Shown here piece after piece: positions 1 to 7,726 of a DNA stretch of 39,456 bases; position 1 is the stretch's first letter; each line of letters opens with the position of its first letter. The stretch lies in NCBI GenBank assembly GCA_018648225.1, contig JABGRQ010000106.1:1-39456 (forward strand), written 5' to 3'. Under the pieces are notes generated by a model, which worked only from the letters and a program-made list of their open reading frames with translations, was not told where the DNA came from and ran no database searches. Both the position numbers and the translations under genes were made by a program. Source of the DNA: Chloroflexota bacterium. GTDB taxonomy: Bacteria; Chloroflexota; Anaerolineae; Anaerolineales; UBA11858.

Positions 1-120
1 GAATTTGATGAGCGCCTGCGGATGGATATCACGTATATCGAGCGACGTTGCTTGCGGTTGGATATTCAAATATTCGTTCGCACGCTTTTTTCGGTTCTTC
101 AGCAAGAAGGCGCTTATTGA
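1..120 (+). CDS. C-terminal end of a polyprenyl-phosphate sugar-1-phosphate transferase (partial)
   Basis: The first 39 codons are open from the window edge to a TGA at 118-120. The peptide reads FDERLRMDITYIERR, then a second LD pair, an RTLFSVL segment and the terminal GAY. This matches the C-terminus of the bacterial sugar transferase family (WbaP/WcaJ-like, PF02397), whose members typically end in a LD-YIE-SL-LD-RT-GAY pattern. These enzymes transfer a sugar-1-phosphate to undecaprenyl phosphate at the inner face of the membrane, the first step of a Wzx/Wzy-pathway repeat unit. The position directly upstream of wzz-, wzy- and wzx-like genes fits that role. The catalytic domain and start lie outside the window, so sugar specificity cannot be judged. 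Confidence 0.82.
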   Translation, partial: EFDERLRMDITYIERRCLRLDIQIFVRTLFSVLQQEGAY

Positions 121-250
121 AATCACTTTGTGGCCATTGTTCACTGCCAATCCGAAAAGCAAGAAAGCGCCAATTTTTTAACATTTAATGAATTGGTGGA
201 ATGGTTCGATGTAGTGGTACCTTTTTCTTATATCTGTCACATATATCCAG

Positions 251-259
251 TGAGATAAT
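251..259 (+). promoter_or_regulatory. Possible extended -10 promoter ahead of the wzz-GGDEF gene
   Basis: The string TGaGATAAT fits an extended -10 element (TGn plus a hexamer one base off TATAAT). It lies in the AT-rich 205-bp gap between the sugar transferase and the wzz-like gene. No good -35 box is visible. A start near 266 would leave a leader of about 60 nt. The rest of the gap holds no gene I can recognise. Confidence 0.25.
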
Positions 260-293
260 TATTAGCAGATATACAGTTTTTATATTTTATTAA

Positions 294-318
294 GATTACT
301 ACACAAGTAATCAGGAGG
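294..318 (+). promoter_or_regulatory. Leader hairpin abutting a strong Shine-Dalgarno
   Basis: GATTACT (294-300) and AGTAATC (306-312) form a perfect 7-bp inverted repeat around a 5-nt loop. They are followed at once by AGGAGG (313-318), the ribosome binding site that fixes the ATG at 326. The stem could be a small leader structure or a protein-binding palindrome. Nothing in the sequence tells which. Confidence 0.4.
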
Positions 319-325
319 ACGGTCA

Positions 326-1447
326 ATGGAATTTCGCCTTTATCTCCAAATGCTCCGGCGTAGTTGGTGGATAATTTTTTTAACTGCCTTTTCTGCGTTG
401 ATCATTGCGCTCGGGTTTGTCTATTTCGCAACCCCCATCTACCGCGCCTCTACGCTGCTCATCGTCAGCCCCAATATTGAAGCCATCGGGGATGAAAATC
501 AATACCAGATCGTTAGCAGCCTGGTCGCGTTGGACAAACGCTCAATTGTAGGCACATACGCTGAAATTCTGAATAGCGGAACAGTCTACAATAACACGCT
601 TACAAAAATGGGCCTCGGCATTGAAAGTATGATCGACTATGAATACTTTACGGTGGTGCTTCCGGATGCCAATATTCTTGAGCTCGCCGTGGAGGGGCCG
701 AATCCGGCAACCGTAACTGTGCTTGCCAATAGCCTCAGCCAGAGTGCGGTTGAATATATTTCTGATCTCTACACAGTTTACGATATTGATATTCTGGATG
801 CAGCCACGCAACCCATAAAGCCAGTCCGCCCACAGCCTGTGCGCGATGCTGCCCTGGCTTTCACATTGGGCCTATTGCTTGGCGCCGTGCTGGCTATTGT
901 TCGAGAACAGTTACGCACACCCCTGGAAGCGCTACTGGAACGGACACAGGTTGACGGCATCTCCCAGGCATATAACCGCCGCTATTTCACCGATCAGCTT
1001 GATTCGCTCACGGGAAAATCTCCCGATATCCTGGTTGCACTGGGGCTGGTTAAGCTAGATGGCCTGAGCAACTATTTGACAGTTCTGCCGCAGCCGGTCA
1101 TTCAACAACTATTGCGCCAAATTACCGCAATCATGCGAAAAGAATTACGCGGAAATGATATTATCGGCCGTTGGGATGATGTTACCTTCTCAATTATGTT
1201 GCCAGACACACCCGGAAAAGCAGCATATAGCACGCTTGGCCGCGTCCAGATGGCGCTCTCGACCCCCATGCGTTTTAGCCATGATGGCGAGGTGATATTA
1301 CTTAGCCCCAAGGTTGGCATTGGGGAACGCCTACAAGGCGACGGAGCTACGGTTCTCGTTGAACGCGCCGAAGGCGCTCTAGATGAAGCGGAACACGATG
1401 AAAGTGGTTTGATCTTGTTTAAGACGCGCGCATTGATCGGGTTCTAG
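326..1447 (+). CDS. Wzz-like polysaccharide co-polymerase fused to a degenerate GGDEF domain
   Basis: The N-terminal part is a Wzz chain-length determinant. A transmembrane segment lies at about 14-36, followed by the typical YRAS.LLIVSP strand and an extracytoplasmic region. A proline-rich stretch (about 163-171) then leads into a second transmembrane segment at about 174-192. The cytoplasmic part (about 206-366) is not a Wzc tyrosine kinase. It follows the GGDEF family outline: DGISQAYNRRYF (210-221) for DxLTxLxNRRxF, LVKLDGL (241-247), RWDDVTF (282-288) at the RxGGDEF site, VGIG (330-333) and AEGALDEAEHDESG (348-361). The catalytic glycines and acidic residue are lost. RGND (275-278) keeps an RxxD exactly five residues before the signature, as in a c-di-GMP inhibitory site. 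It probably controls glycan chain length and may sense c-di-GMP; the sensing is inference. The start is set by AGGAGG at 313-318. Confidence 0.85.
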   Translation: MEFRLYLQMLRRSWWIIFLTAFSALIIALGFVYFATPIYRASTLLIVSPNIEAIGDENQYQIVSSLVALDKRSIVGTYAEILNSGTVYNNTLTKMGLGIESMIDYEYFTVVLPDANILELAVEGPNPATVTVLANSLSQSAVEYISDLYTVYDIDILDAATQPIKPVRPQPVRDAALAFTLGLLLGAVLAIVREQLRTPLEALLERTQVDGISQAYNRRYFTDQLDSLTGKSPDILVALGLVKLDGLSNYLTVLPQPVIQQLLRQITAIMRKELRGNDIIGRWDDVTFSIMLPDTPGKAAYSTLGRVQMALSTPMRFSHDGEVILLSPKVGIGERLQGDGATVLVERAEGALDEAEHDESGLILFKTRALIGF

Positions 1448-1499
1448 CCCCAATGGCAAATCACGCCCATTTACCAGCACCCACGCGAGAGGTCGCCCT

Positions 1500-2966
1500 G
1501 TGAACGTCTCTTCTACCAACCAATCCAACCCCTGGCTTCAGATCATGTATGCCCTGATTGGGATTGGCGTAGGCGTGGGTGCTGGTTTTCTTGTATTCAC
1601 TACTCCCGATACGCTCAAACTTTTTGTAATCATCATCGGCGCTTTCGCCTTCATTGTTTCTGTGGCGCGCGTCGAATGGGGGCTATTGGTGCTGGCATTT
1701 ATGGTGTACACCAATATCTCCGATATTGCCATTGTATTCCACGGGGCGCCATCGGTAACAAAATCTTTTGTCTTCTTGCTCTTGTTCGCAATTTTGATGC
1801 GCTGGATTGCTTATAACGAAAAACCCAACGGCTGGCAACGTGCTTTAGCGCTGCTCGCCGGTTATGGGATAGTAGGTTTCGCATCTATTTTGTACGCCGC
1901 CAGCCCAGAGCGCTCACAAGATGCCCTCGAATTGTATATCAAGAACGCAATGATTGTGGTTGTAGTCGTGATTCTTTTGCAACGCGCCGTAACACTTCGG
2001 CGCGTTATTTGGGCTTTGCTGATTGCAGGTATTTTCTTGGGGACACTTACGGTTATTCAATATGCCACAGGCACATACGGCAATAATTACTTCGGTTTTG
2101 CGCAAACCAGTGCGGCAGTTCTCGTCGGAGCATCCAGCACGAACCGCGTTAGCGGGCCGATTAACGACCCTAATTATTACGCGTTAATCATGACAGTGCT
2201 GGTTCCACTGGCGCTGGACCGGGTTTGGCACGAGAAAAATCGCTGGATGCGGATTCTTTCCGTGTGGGCGTTTGGAGCGACGGTGGCCGCAGTGATACTG
2301 ACTTACTCGCGCAGCGGATTCGTCACCCTGGTGGCGGTCATCGGATTGATGTTACTCTACCGCACCCCAAATCTGAAAAATTTACTCATTTTGTTAATGC
2401 TTGGGGTGATGCTATTTCAATTTATCCCTACACAATATACTGAACGTCTTGAATCGATGTTATCTTTCCTGCCGGGTTCCGGCAGCAGCCTGCGCGAGGA
2501 CGAAGCCGTTCGCGGGCGCACTAGTGAACTGCTGGTCGGTTGGAATATGTTCCTGGACAACCCGGTTTTGGGTGTTGGCTACGATAATTACCCGATTCAT
2601 TATCAGGCCTATTCGCGCCAGGTGGGTCTTGATCCGCGCGCAACCGAACGCTCAGCGCATAATTTATATATTGAAATTCTCGCTGAAACCGGCATTGTCG
2701 GACTAATATTTTTTCTGGCAATTGTGATTATCACTTTGCGCGATATCTATTGGAGCGCTAAAAATCTTCAAGCACAAGGTCTGCGCGACACAGCCGATAT
2801 GGCAACTGCGGTGGGGGTAAGTCTGCTGGGTTATTTATTGGCATCGGTTTTCATTCATGATGCCTACCAACGATATTTCTGGTTAATCGTTGGCATTGCG
2901 ATGGCGATTCCTAAAATGGCGAAAAACGAAATCGCTGTTCAAAAAGTAGCCACGCAAAAATCCTAA
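1500..2966 (+). CDS. Wzy/WaaL-like O-antigen polymerase or ligase
   Basis: This is a polytopic membrane protein of 488 residues with about eleven hydrophobic segments. It carries the Wzy_C-family (PF04932) landmarks. SGPINDPNYYAL (218-229) precedes a membrane segment, TYSRSGF (268-274) supplies the RSG motif, and the large extracytoplasmic loop holds GVGYDNY (358-364) and AHNLYIEILAETG (386-398). Such proteins polymerise undecaprenyl-linked repeat units on the outer face of the membrane or ligate glycan to an acceptor. The two activities cannot be told apart from sequence. Placement between the Wzz-like and Wzx-like genes favours polymerase. The start is a GTG at 1500 behind GAGAGG (1487-1492). 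It lies 52 nt after the wzz-like gene and 9 nt before the flippase gene, so it is probably in one transcript. Confidence 0.85.
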   Translation: MNVSSTNQSNPWLQIMYALIGIGVGVGAGFLVFTTPDTLKLFVIIIGAFAFIVSVARVEWGLLVLAFMVYTNISDIAIVFHGAPSVTKSFVFLLLFAILMRWIAYNEKPNGWQRALALLAGYGIVGFASILYAASPERSQDALELYIKNAMIVVVVVILLQRAVTLRRVIWALLIAGIFLGTLTVIQYATGTYGNNYFGFAQTSAAVLVGASSTNRVSGPINDPNYYALIMTVLVPLALDRVWHEKNRWMRILSVWAFGATVAAVILTYSRSGFVTLVAVIGLMLLYRTPNLKNLLILLMLGVMLFQFIPTQYTERLESMLSFLPGSGSSLREDEAVRGRTSELLVGWNMFLDNPVLGVGYDNYPIHYQAYSRQVGLDPRATERSAHNLYIEILAETGIVGLIFFLAIVIITLRDIYWSAKNLQAQGLRDTADMATAVGVSLLGYLLASVFIHDAYQRYFWLIVGIAMAIPKMAKNEIAVQKVATQKS

Positions 2967-2975
2967 TTCCCCACC

Positions 2976-4442
2976 ATGACATCGGAAGCTGACACGCGTT
3001 CGGCCTTTGTAAAGAAAAAAGCCATACAGGGGACATTTTGGTCATATCTTTCTTTTATCATCGGTAAACTGCTCTCTTTCGCCACGACCATCATTTTGGC
3101 GCGCTTGTTGCTGCCCGAAGAATTTGGTCTGGTCGGCTACGCCACTGTTGTGATCGATTATCTCGATGTACTCAATACGCTGGGCATGGGCACCGCCATC
3201 ATTTCCCGCAAAGATCGCATTGAAGAAGCCTCCAATATCGCTTTTTACAGCAGCACAATTCTGAGCATTGTGCTCTATCTCCTTGCCTGGGTGGCAGCCC
3301 CCTTCGCAGCCGCCTATTTTAGCGAACCAGCAGTAACGCCGCTATTGCGCGTGATTGCACTCACCCTGCCAATTTACGCGCTCGGCGCGATCCCCGGAGC
3401 GCATATCCAAAAGAATTTGCGCTTCAAAATCAAAATCATCCCCGATTTCAGCCGAAGTTTTAGTAAAGGGCTGGTATCGGTTGTGCTCGCCTGGGCTGGT
3501 TTTGGCGTTTGGAGTCTGATCTGGGGGCAAATTGTCAGCGCTTTTATCGTTGTCATTCTGAATTGGATCTTGGGCAAATGGCGGCCTACGCGCGTCTTCG
3601 ATCGCCAGGTATCCAAAGAAATGCTCACTTTCGGCGGACATATTGTGGCCATCGGTTTTATCGGTGTGCTGCTCAACAATGTAGACTATTTGATAGTAGG
3701 CCGGGTATTGGGTGCTGCAGCATTGGGCTACTACACGCTGGCCTACCGCATGCCCGAATTGGTGATCCGCACCATCAACCTGGGTGTAGACCGGGTTGCC
3801 CACCCCATTCTCTCAACCCTGCAGTGGGATCAAGAACAACTACGCAGCGTTTACCGCAATTACCTGCGTTATACATCGCTGGCAATTCTGCCTGCGGGCG
3901 TGGGGCTGGCAATCCTTTCAGCTCCCATTATTCGCATATTCTATTCCAGCGAATGGCTTGCCTCGATTCCTGTTATGCGCTGGATCGCCATCGCCGTAAT
4001 GGTTGGCGCGCTGGGGCATATTCCCGGCGTGCTCTACAAAGCCATCAACCGGCCCGATATTCTAAACAAATTGGCCCTCATCAAACTGCCGCTAACCATC
4101 GCGATATTATGGTACGGCTCGCGCTGGGGTATTGTTGGTGTCGCGCTGGGGCATGTGCTGCTGGCCTTTATTAAAGTCACCCTCGATACGGTGGTCGCCG
4201 GGCGCTTCGTCAATTTCGGCTTGTGGCAGGTATTCAAAACCATCTCGCCCGCGTTTTGGGGCGCCATCATCATGGGGGCTGCCATCCTGCCGTTGCATCT
4301 AATCCCCAATTTTTCCGATATTCCCAAACTCATCACAGCCATAATTCTTGGGGCGGGTGTTTTTATCGCGATTGTTTACTGGCTTGACCCAACTTTGATT
4401 CACAAGAGCAAATCCATGTTACGCGGCGTATTTCAGAAATAA
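2976..4442 (+). CDS. Wzx-like polysaccharide flippase (MOP superfamily)
   Basis: This is a 488-residue, roughly 12-14 transmembrane-helix protein of the polysaccharide-export branch of the MOP/MATE superfamily (PF13440 type). The N-terminus has the family hallmark: a basic start, a membrane helix ending in ILARLLLPEEFGLVGYA (about 41-57), then the DVLNTLGMGTAII segment (about 65-77). It flips undecaprenyl-diphosphate-linked repeat units across the cytoplasmic membrane, supplying substrate to the Wzy-like protein encoded just upstream. The ATG at 2976 follows the wzy-like stop by 9 nt and has no clear Shine-Dalgarno, suggesting translational coupling. The next gene starts 12 nt downstream. The sequence does not reveal the substrate. 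Confidence 0.88.
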   Translation: MTSEADTRSAFVKKKAIQGTFWSYLSFIIGKLLSFATTIILARLLLPEEFGLVGYATVVIDYLDVLNTLGMGTAIISRKDRIEEASNIAFYSSTILSIVLYLLAWVAAPFAAAYFSEPAVTPLLRVIALTLPIYALGAIPGAHIQKNLRFKIKIIPDFSRSFSKGLVSVVLAWAGFGVWSLIWGQIVSAFIVVILNWILGKWRPTRVFDRQVSKEMLTFGGHIVAIGFIGVLLNNVDYLIVGRVLGAAALGYYTLAYRMPELVIRTINLGVDRVAHPILSTLQWDQEQLRSVYRNYLRYTSLAILPAGVGLAILSAPIIRIFYSSEWLASIPVMRWIAIAVMVGALGHIPGVLYKAINRPDILNKLALIKLPLTIAILWYGSRWGIVGVALGHVLLAFIKVTLDTVVAGRFVNFGLWQVFKTISPAFWGAIIMGAAILPLHLIPNFSDIPKLITAIILGAGVFIAIVYWLDPTLIHKSKSMLRGVFQK

Positions 4443-4454
4443 AGGCATATCCCT

Positions 4455-5516
4455 GTGAGACGGTTAGATCATCCCCGCGTGAGTGCGATCATCACCACCT
4501 ATAACTGCCAGGCATTCATCAGCGACGCGATTACCAGCGTACTTTCGCAAACGCGGCCCGTCGATGAATTCATCATCGTCGATGACGGTTCCACCGATGC
4601 CACGCGCACCGTCATCCAGCGTTTCTCTGGTTACGGTATCCAACTCATCACGCAAGAAAATCAGGGGCCGGGCGCGGCGCGCAATACCGGCATCCGGGCT
4701 TCCAGCGGGGATCTGATCGCCTTTTTGGATTGCGACGACATCTGGCTGCCCCATAAAACGCAGGTTCAGGCGGATTATTTAAAAGGATGGCCGCGGGACT
4801 CGCTCGTAGGTGCCCATAGCTGGTGGTGGAATACCTACTCCGATGTGTGGACTGTAAAACGACGCGGCATCCCTCGAGGCAAAGACAAAGCCCCGGAGAT
4901 TCTGATCCACAACTTTGTCGGCAACCCGTCGGCCACCCTGTTCCGCCGCGAACTCTTCGAGCAGGTCGGCATCTTCGATGAATCCCTGCACTGGGGCGAA
5001 GATTGGGAACTGTGGATGCGCATCCTGCAACAGCTTGAGATGGGTTTCATCCCCGAACCGCTCATTATCTACCGCTGGCATAGCGGCAATATTTCACACG
5101 AACGCATGTGGGAGCGCTTCACTTATCTGGAAAATATCGCCCTGACGCAAATTGGGGCATATCCTCATCGAATCCAACGCCTGTTTCTGCAAGGACGAGC
5201 CAAAGCGCGCTGGGCGCTGGAGCGAAGCTGGCATCTGCGTTCCCGTAACGCGCCGCGTATCAGGCGGCTTGGCTATCTCGGACGTGCTTTCTTATATTCC
5301 CCCTTTGAACAACTCGGCGAAAAATTTAAATTGCTCATCTCGACTGTCCTCGGCACAACAAAGTATCGCGCGCTGCAAGATTTGATGGCGCGGCGCGGAT
5401 CAGGCAAATCCGCCGCGCGGGCCGACAAAGACCTAAATAAACCGGATTGCCGGACGTTGCTCAAGCCCGCGCCAGGCCTGTCGTATTCATTCTGTTCACC
5501 CGAGAAAGCCGAATAA
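4455..5516 (+). CDS. Family 2 glycosyltransferase
   Basis: This is a GT-A-fold enzyme (GT2) of 353 residues. Seen in the N-terminal 120 residues are the strand VSAIITTYN (9-17), the nucleotide-binding VDDGSTD (42-48), GPGAARNTGI (71-80) and the DxD-type metal site FLDCDDIW (90-97). GEDWELWMR (about 176-184) matches the later acceptor/base region ED. The C-terminal third is basic and has no membrane helix, so the enzyme is cytosolic or membrane-peripheral. It is expected to add one sugar to the lipid-linked repeat unit. The start is GTG at 4455, 12 nt after the flippase stop, with only a weak AAAGG upstream. Donor and acceptor are unknown. Confidence 0.85.
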   Translation: MRRLDHPRVSAIITTYNCQAFISDAITSVLSQTRPVDEFIIVDDGSTDATRTVIQRFSGYGIQLITQENQGPGAARNTGIRASSGDLIAFLDCDDIWLPHKTQVQADYLKGWPRDSLVGAHSWWWNTYSDVWTVKRRGIPRGKDKAPEILIHNFVGNPSATLFRRELFEQVGIFDESLHWGEDWELWMRILQQLEMGFIPEPLIIYRWHSGNISHERMWERFTYLENIALTQIGAYPHRIQRLFLQGRAKARWALERSWHLRSRNAPRIRRLGYLGRAFLYSPFEQLGEKFKLLISTVLGTTKYRALQDLMARRGSGKSAARADKDLNKPDCRTLLKPAPGLSYSFCSPEKAE

Positions 5517-5518
5517 TT

Positions 5519-6661
5519 ATGTATATCGCCCACATGATCGACAGCCTGACGGTGGGGGGCGCGCAAACGCTAATTCTTACGTTCGCCAAAGCTTTAAGGG
5601 AAATCAATACCGAAAGTTCTATCCAGCACAAGTTTGCCGTCATCAATCTGGGTTATTCCACCATCCAAAAAAGCCTCGAAGACCAGGGAGCGGTTGTCTT
5701 TACGCTGGAAAGTGATCGCTTGATCAGCCCCAAAGAAAACCTGGCCTTATTGGGCATTTTACGGCGCGAAAAATTTGATGCGGTCCACTCCCATCTGACG
5801 CGCTCAAATATCCTGGGCGCTGTGCTCGGATCGCTGATGGGAATCCCATCGGTTTGCACATTGCACTCAACCAGCGAAGATCCGCGTCATCATAACCCCA
5901 AACGATATCAACTGGAAACCTGGGCCTTACAAAATTTTGCGCACAAAGTTTTTGCTGTGGGGCATTCGGTGGCGCAGGTGCATCAGGCCAGGTTCCAGTC
6001 CAAAACGATTGAAATTCTACTTAACCCTGTCGATGAGATTCCAGAGATTGCGCCCAAGGCGCGCCTCCGGTTGCGCGCGGCATTATCCGGTGATGCCCGA
6101 CGCCCGCTGATTATCGCCGTAGGGCGTTTACTACCACCAAAAGGTTATCAAGATTTAATATCTGCTTTTGCAATTCTGCGAAAAACACACCCGGAGGCTT
6201 TTCTGGCGATTGCTGGCAAAGGGTTCCTGCAAGACGATCTGGCGCAACAGATTGAGCGCAGCGGCTTACACGGCCACGCCCGGCTGCTAGGCAACCGCGA
6301 GGATGTGCCCGCGCTGTTGAAAGCCGCCGATATTTTTGCCAGTTCTTCGCATTGGGAGGGCCTGCCCCTGGCAATCCTGGAGGCTATGTCCGCGGGTTTG
6401 CCGATTGTTGCCACCGATGTCGGTGATATTGCCCACATCGTGAACGCGCAACGCGGATTGGTCGTGCCCCCTCACAAACCCAAAGCTATCGCAGATGCAC
6501 TCGCCCAATTATTATCCGACCCCGATCAAAGGCGCGCATTCGGCAAAGCTGGCATGGTTTACGTTGCCCGTGAGCACAATGCCCTGGCATGGACACAATA
6601 CCTGCTTGACACATACGAAGCCATCCAATACGATCGAAGCGTCCGCAATTTATTGCGGTAA
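5519..6661 (+). CDS. Family 4 glycosyltransferase (GT-B), first of five
   Basis: This is a 380-residue retaining GT-B glycosyltransferase. The N-terminal domain opens with IDSLTVGGAQTL (7-18), the GT4 donor-side glycine loop. The C-terminal Rossmann domain has AVGRLLPPKG (200-209) and the EX7E motif E280-E288 within EGLPLAILEAM. It should use an activated sugar nucleotide to extend the repeat unit. I chose the ATG at 5519, 2 nt after the upstream GT2 stop, over an in-frame ATG at 5447. The 24 extra residues would overlap the GT2 gene and precede the usual GT4 N-terminus. Tight spacing suggests coupling with the GT2. Confidence 0.86.
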   Translation: MYIAHMIDSLTVGGAQTLILTFAKALREINTESSIQHKFAVINLGYSTIQKSLEDQGAVVFTLESDRLISPKENLALLGILRREKFDAVHSHLTRSNILGAVLGSLMGIPSVCTLHSTSEDPRHHNPKRYQLETWALQNFAHKVFAVGHSVAQVHQARFQSKTIEILLNPVDEIPEIAPKARLRLRAALSGDARRPLIIAVGRLLPPKGYQDLISAFAILRKTHPEAFLAIAGKGFLQDDLAQQIERSGLHGHARLLGNREDVPALLKAADIFASSSHWEGLPLAILEAMSAGLPIVATDVGDIAHIVNAQRGLVVPPHKPKAIADALAQLLSDPDQRRAFGKAGMVYVAREHNALAWTQYLLDTYEAIQYDRSVRNLLR

Positions 6662-6702
6662 AATTGTGGCACTATTACGAGCCGTATTTCGGGAGACAAA
6701 TA

Positions 6703-7599
6703 ATGAGCGGGAAGAAACTTCTCAATTTAATTAAACGTGCATCTTCGCACCTGGAACAATATCGCGCAAATTTATCCGATACCCTGCATCTTTCACCCAA
6801 AGATTTAGCCTGGAAAGTTCGTTGGCGCATGAAGCACGACCGCAATCCACTCTTTATCCAGATTCAAGACAAATATGCGGTGAAAGACTATGCCCAGGCG
6901 CGCGGCATCCGCACAGCCGAGTTGTACTACGTCACCGAGCAACCCGATAGCATCCCCTTCGACACGCTGCCCGAAAACTTTTTTATCCGGGCAAACCACG
7001 GCTGCGGCTGGAATATCCTTTGCAAAGAAGGCATAATTTACTACTACAAAAGTGGTGAAGACCTCGGCAACCGCGATATGTCCAAATACATCATCACGCA
7101 GAATGATTGTATCCAATTCTGCAAAACCTGGCTGAATTCGATCTATTCAAAAAGCCAGTGGGCATACCAACACATCAAGCCCCGTATCATTGTTGAAGAA
7201 TTACTCATGCCGCGCGTTGGCGATGTATTGATTGATTATCGTTGTTTTACATTCAATGGCAAGGTCATCGCCATCAATGAAGATTCGCCGCTGCACAATA
7301 TGGTCGAAGGCGTATTTGTGGATGCCAACTGGCAACCCTTTGATATTCCTAAACATATTGAGAAACCCCCTGTACCATTTCCTGAGAGACCCGAAACCCT
7401 GGATGAAATCGTAGCTGCGGCAGAAACGCTCGGCCAGGGGCTTGATTTTGCCCGTATCGATATTTATGACACCACCCGCGGCATTACACTCGGAGAAATC
7501 ACGATCTACCCCTGGGGAGGCGAACTCAACACCCCTACCACTGACCCCGAGTTTAACCAATGGCTTGGCGATCATTGGGCGCTGCCAGAGCAGCATTAA
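6703..7599 (+). CDS. TupA-like ATP-grasp protein
   Basis: This 298-residue protein resembles the ATP-grasp TupA group (PF14305). WRMKHDRNPLF and DKYAVKDYA fall near residues 44-66. FFIRANHGCGWN gives the nucleotide-binding strand and glycine stretch, IIVEELL follows, and VLIDYRCFTFNGK and the terminal FARIDIYD...GEIT segment supply the acidic metal and ATP ligands. TupA of Bacillus contributes to teichuronopeptide synthesis, and homologues are common in surface glycan loci. By analogy this one may attach an amino acid or another carboxylate to the glycan; that is inference. An in-frame TTG exists at 6664, but GGGAG (6691-6695) upstream of the ATG at 6703 decides the start. The gap to the next gene is 127 nt and carries a repeat. 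Confidence 0.78.
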   Translation: MSGKKLLNLIKRASSHLEQYRANLSDTLHLSPKDLAWKVRWRMKHDRNPLFIQIQDKYAVKDYAQARGIRTAELYYVTEQPDSIPFDTLPENFFIRANHGCGWNILCKEGIIYYYKSGEDLGNRDMSKYIITQNDCIQFCKTWLNSIYSKSQWAYQHIKPRIIVEELLMPRVGDVLIDYRCFTFNGKVIAINEDSPLHNMVEGVFVDANWQPFDIPKHIEKPPVPFPERPETLDEIVAAAETLGQGLDFARIDIYDTTRGITLGEITIYPWGGELNTPTTDPEFNQWLGDHWALPEQH

Positions 7600-7612
7600 A
7601 CAACACAATTTC

Positions 7613-7650
7613 AACGCGAATTGCGCGAATGAACGAAAATCGCGAATAAA
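7613..7650 (+). repeat. GCGAAT-type short repeat tract
   Basis: The gap between the ATP-grasp gene and the next GT4 contains three close variants of CGCGAAT (AACGCGAATTGCGCGAATGA, then CGCGAATAAA). They lie in a 38-nt stretch followed by an AT-rich run. It looks like a truncated copy of a dispersed intergenic repeat. The remaining part of the gap (7651-7726) shows nothing further. Confidence 0.4.
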
Positions 7651-7726
7651 AAATTAGGAAATATTGGCGGAATTCGCCTATGCTCTCTGTGGCAAAAACC
7701 TGTTTGGTTCCGGGTTAGTTTATATC

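Noticed and set aside
326-1447. Active diguanylate cyclase
   Set aside because: The GGDEF site reads RWDDVTF, with the glycines and the catalytic acidic residue lost, so cyclase activity is not claimed.
3509-4174. A 221-codon open frame inside the flippase gene
   Set aside because: It lies fully within the Wzx coding region in another frame, is rich in Arg, Cys, His and Gln, and has no family pattern; the flippase frame shows clear membrane-helix structure.
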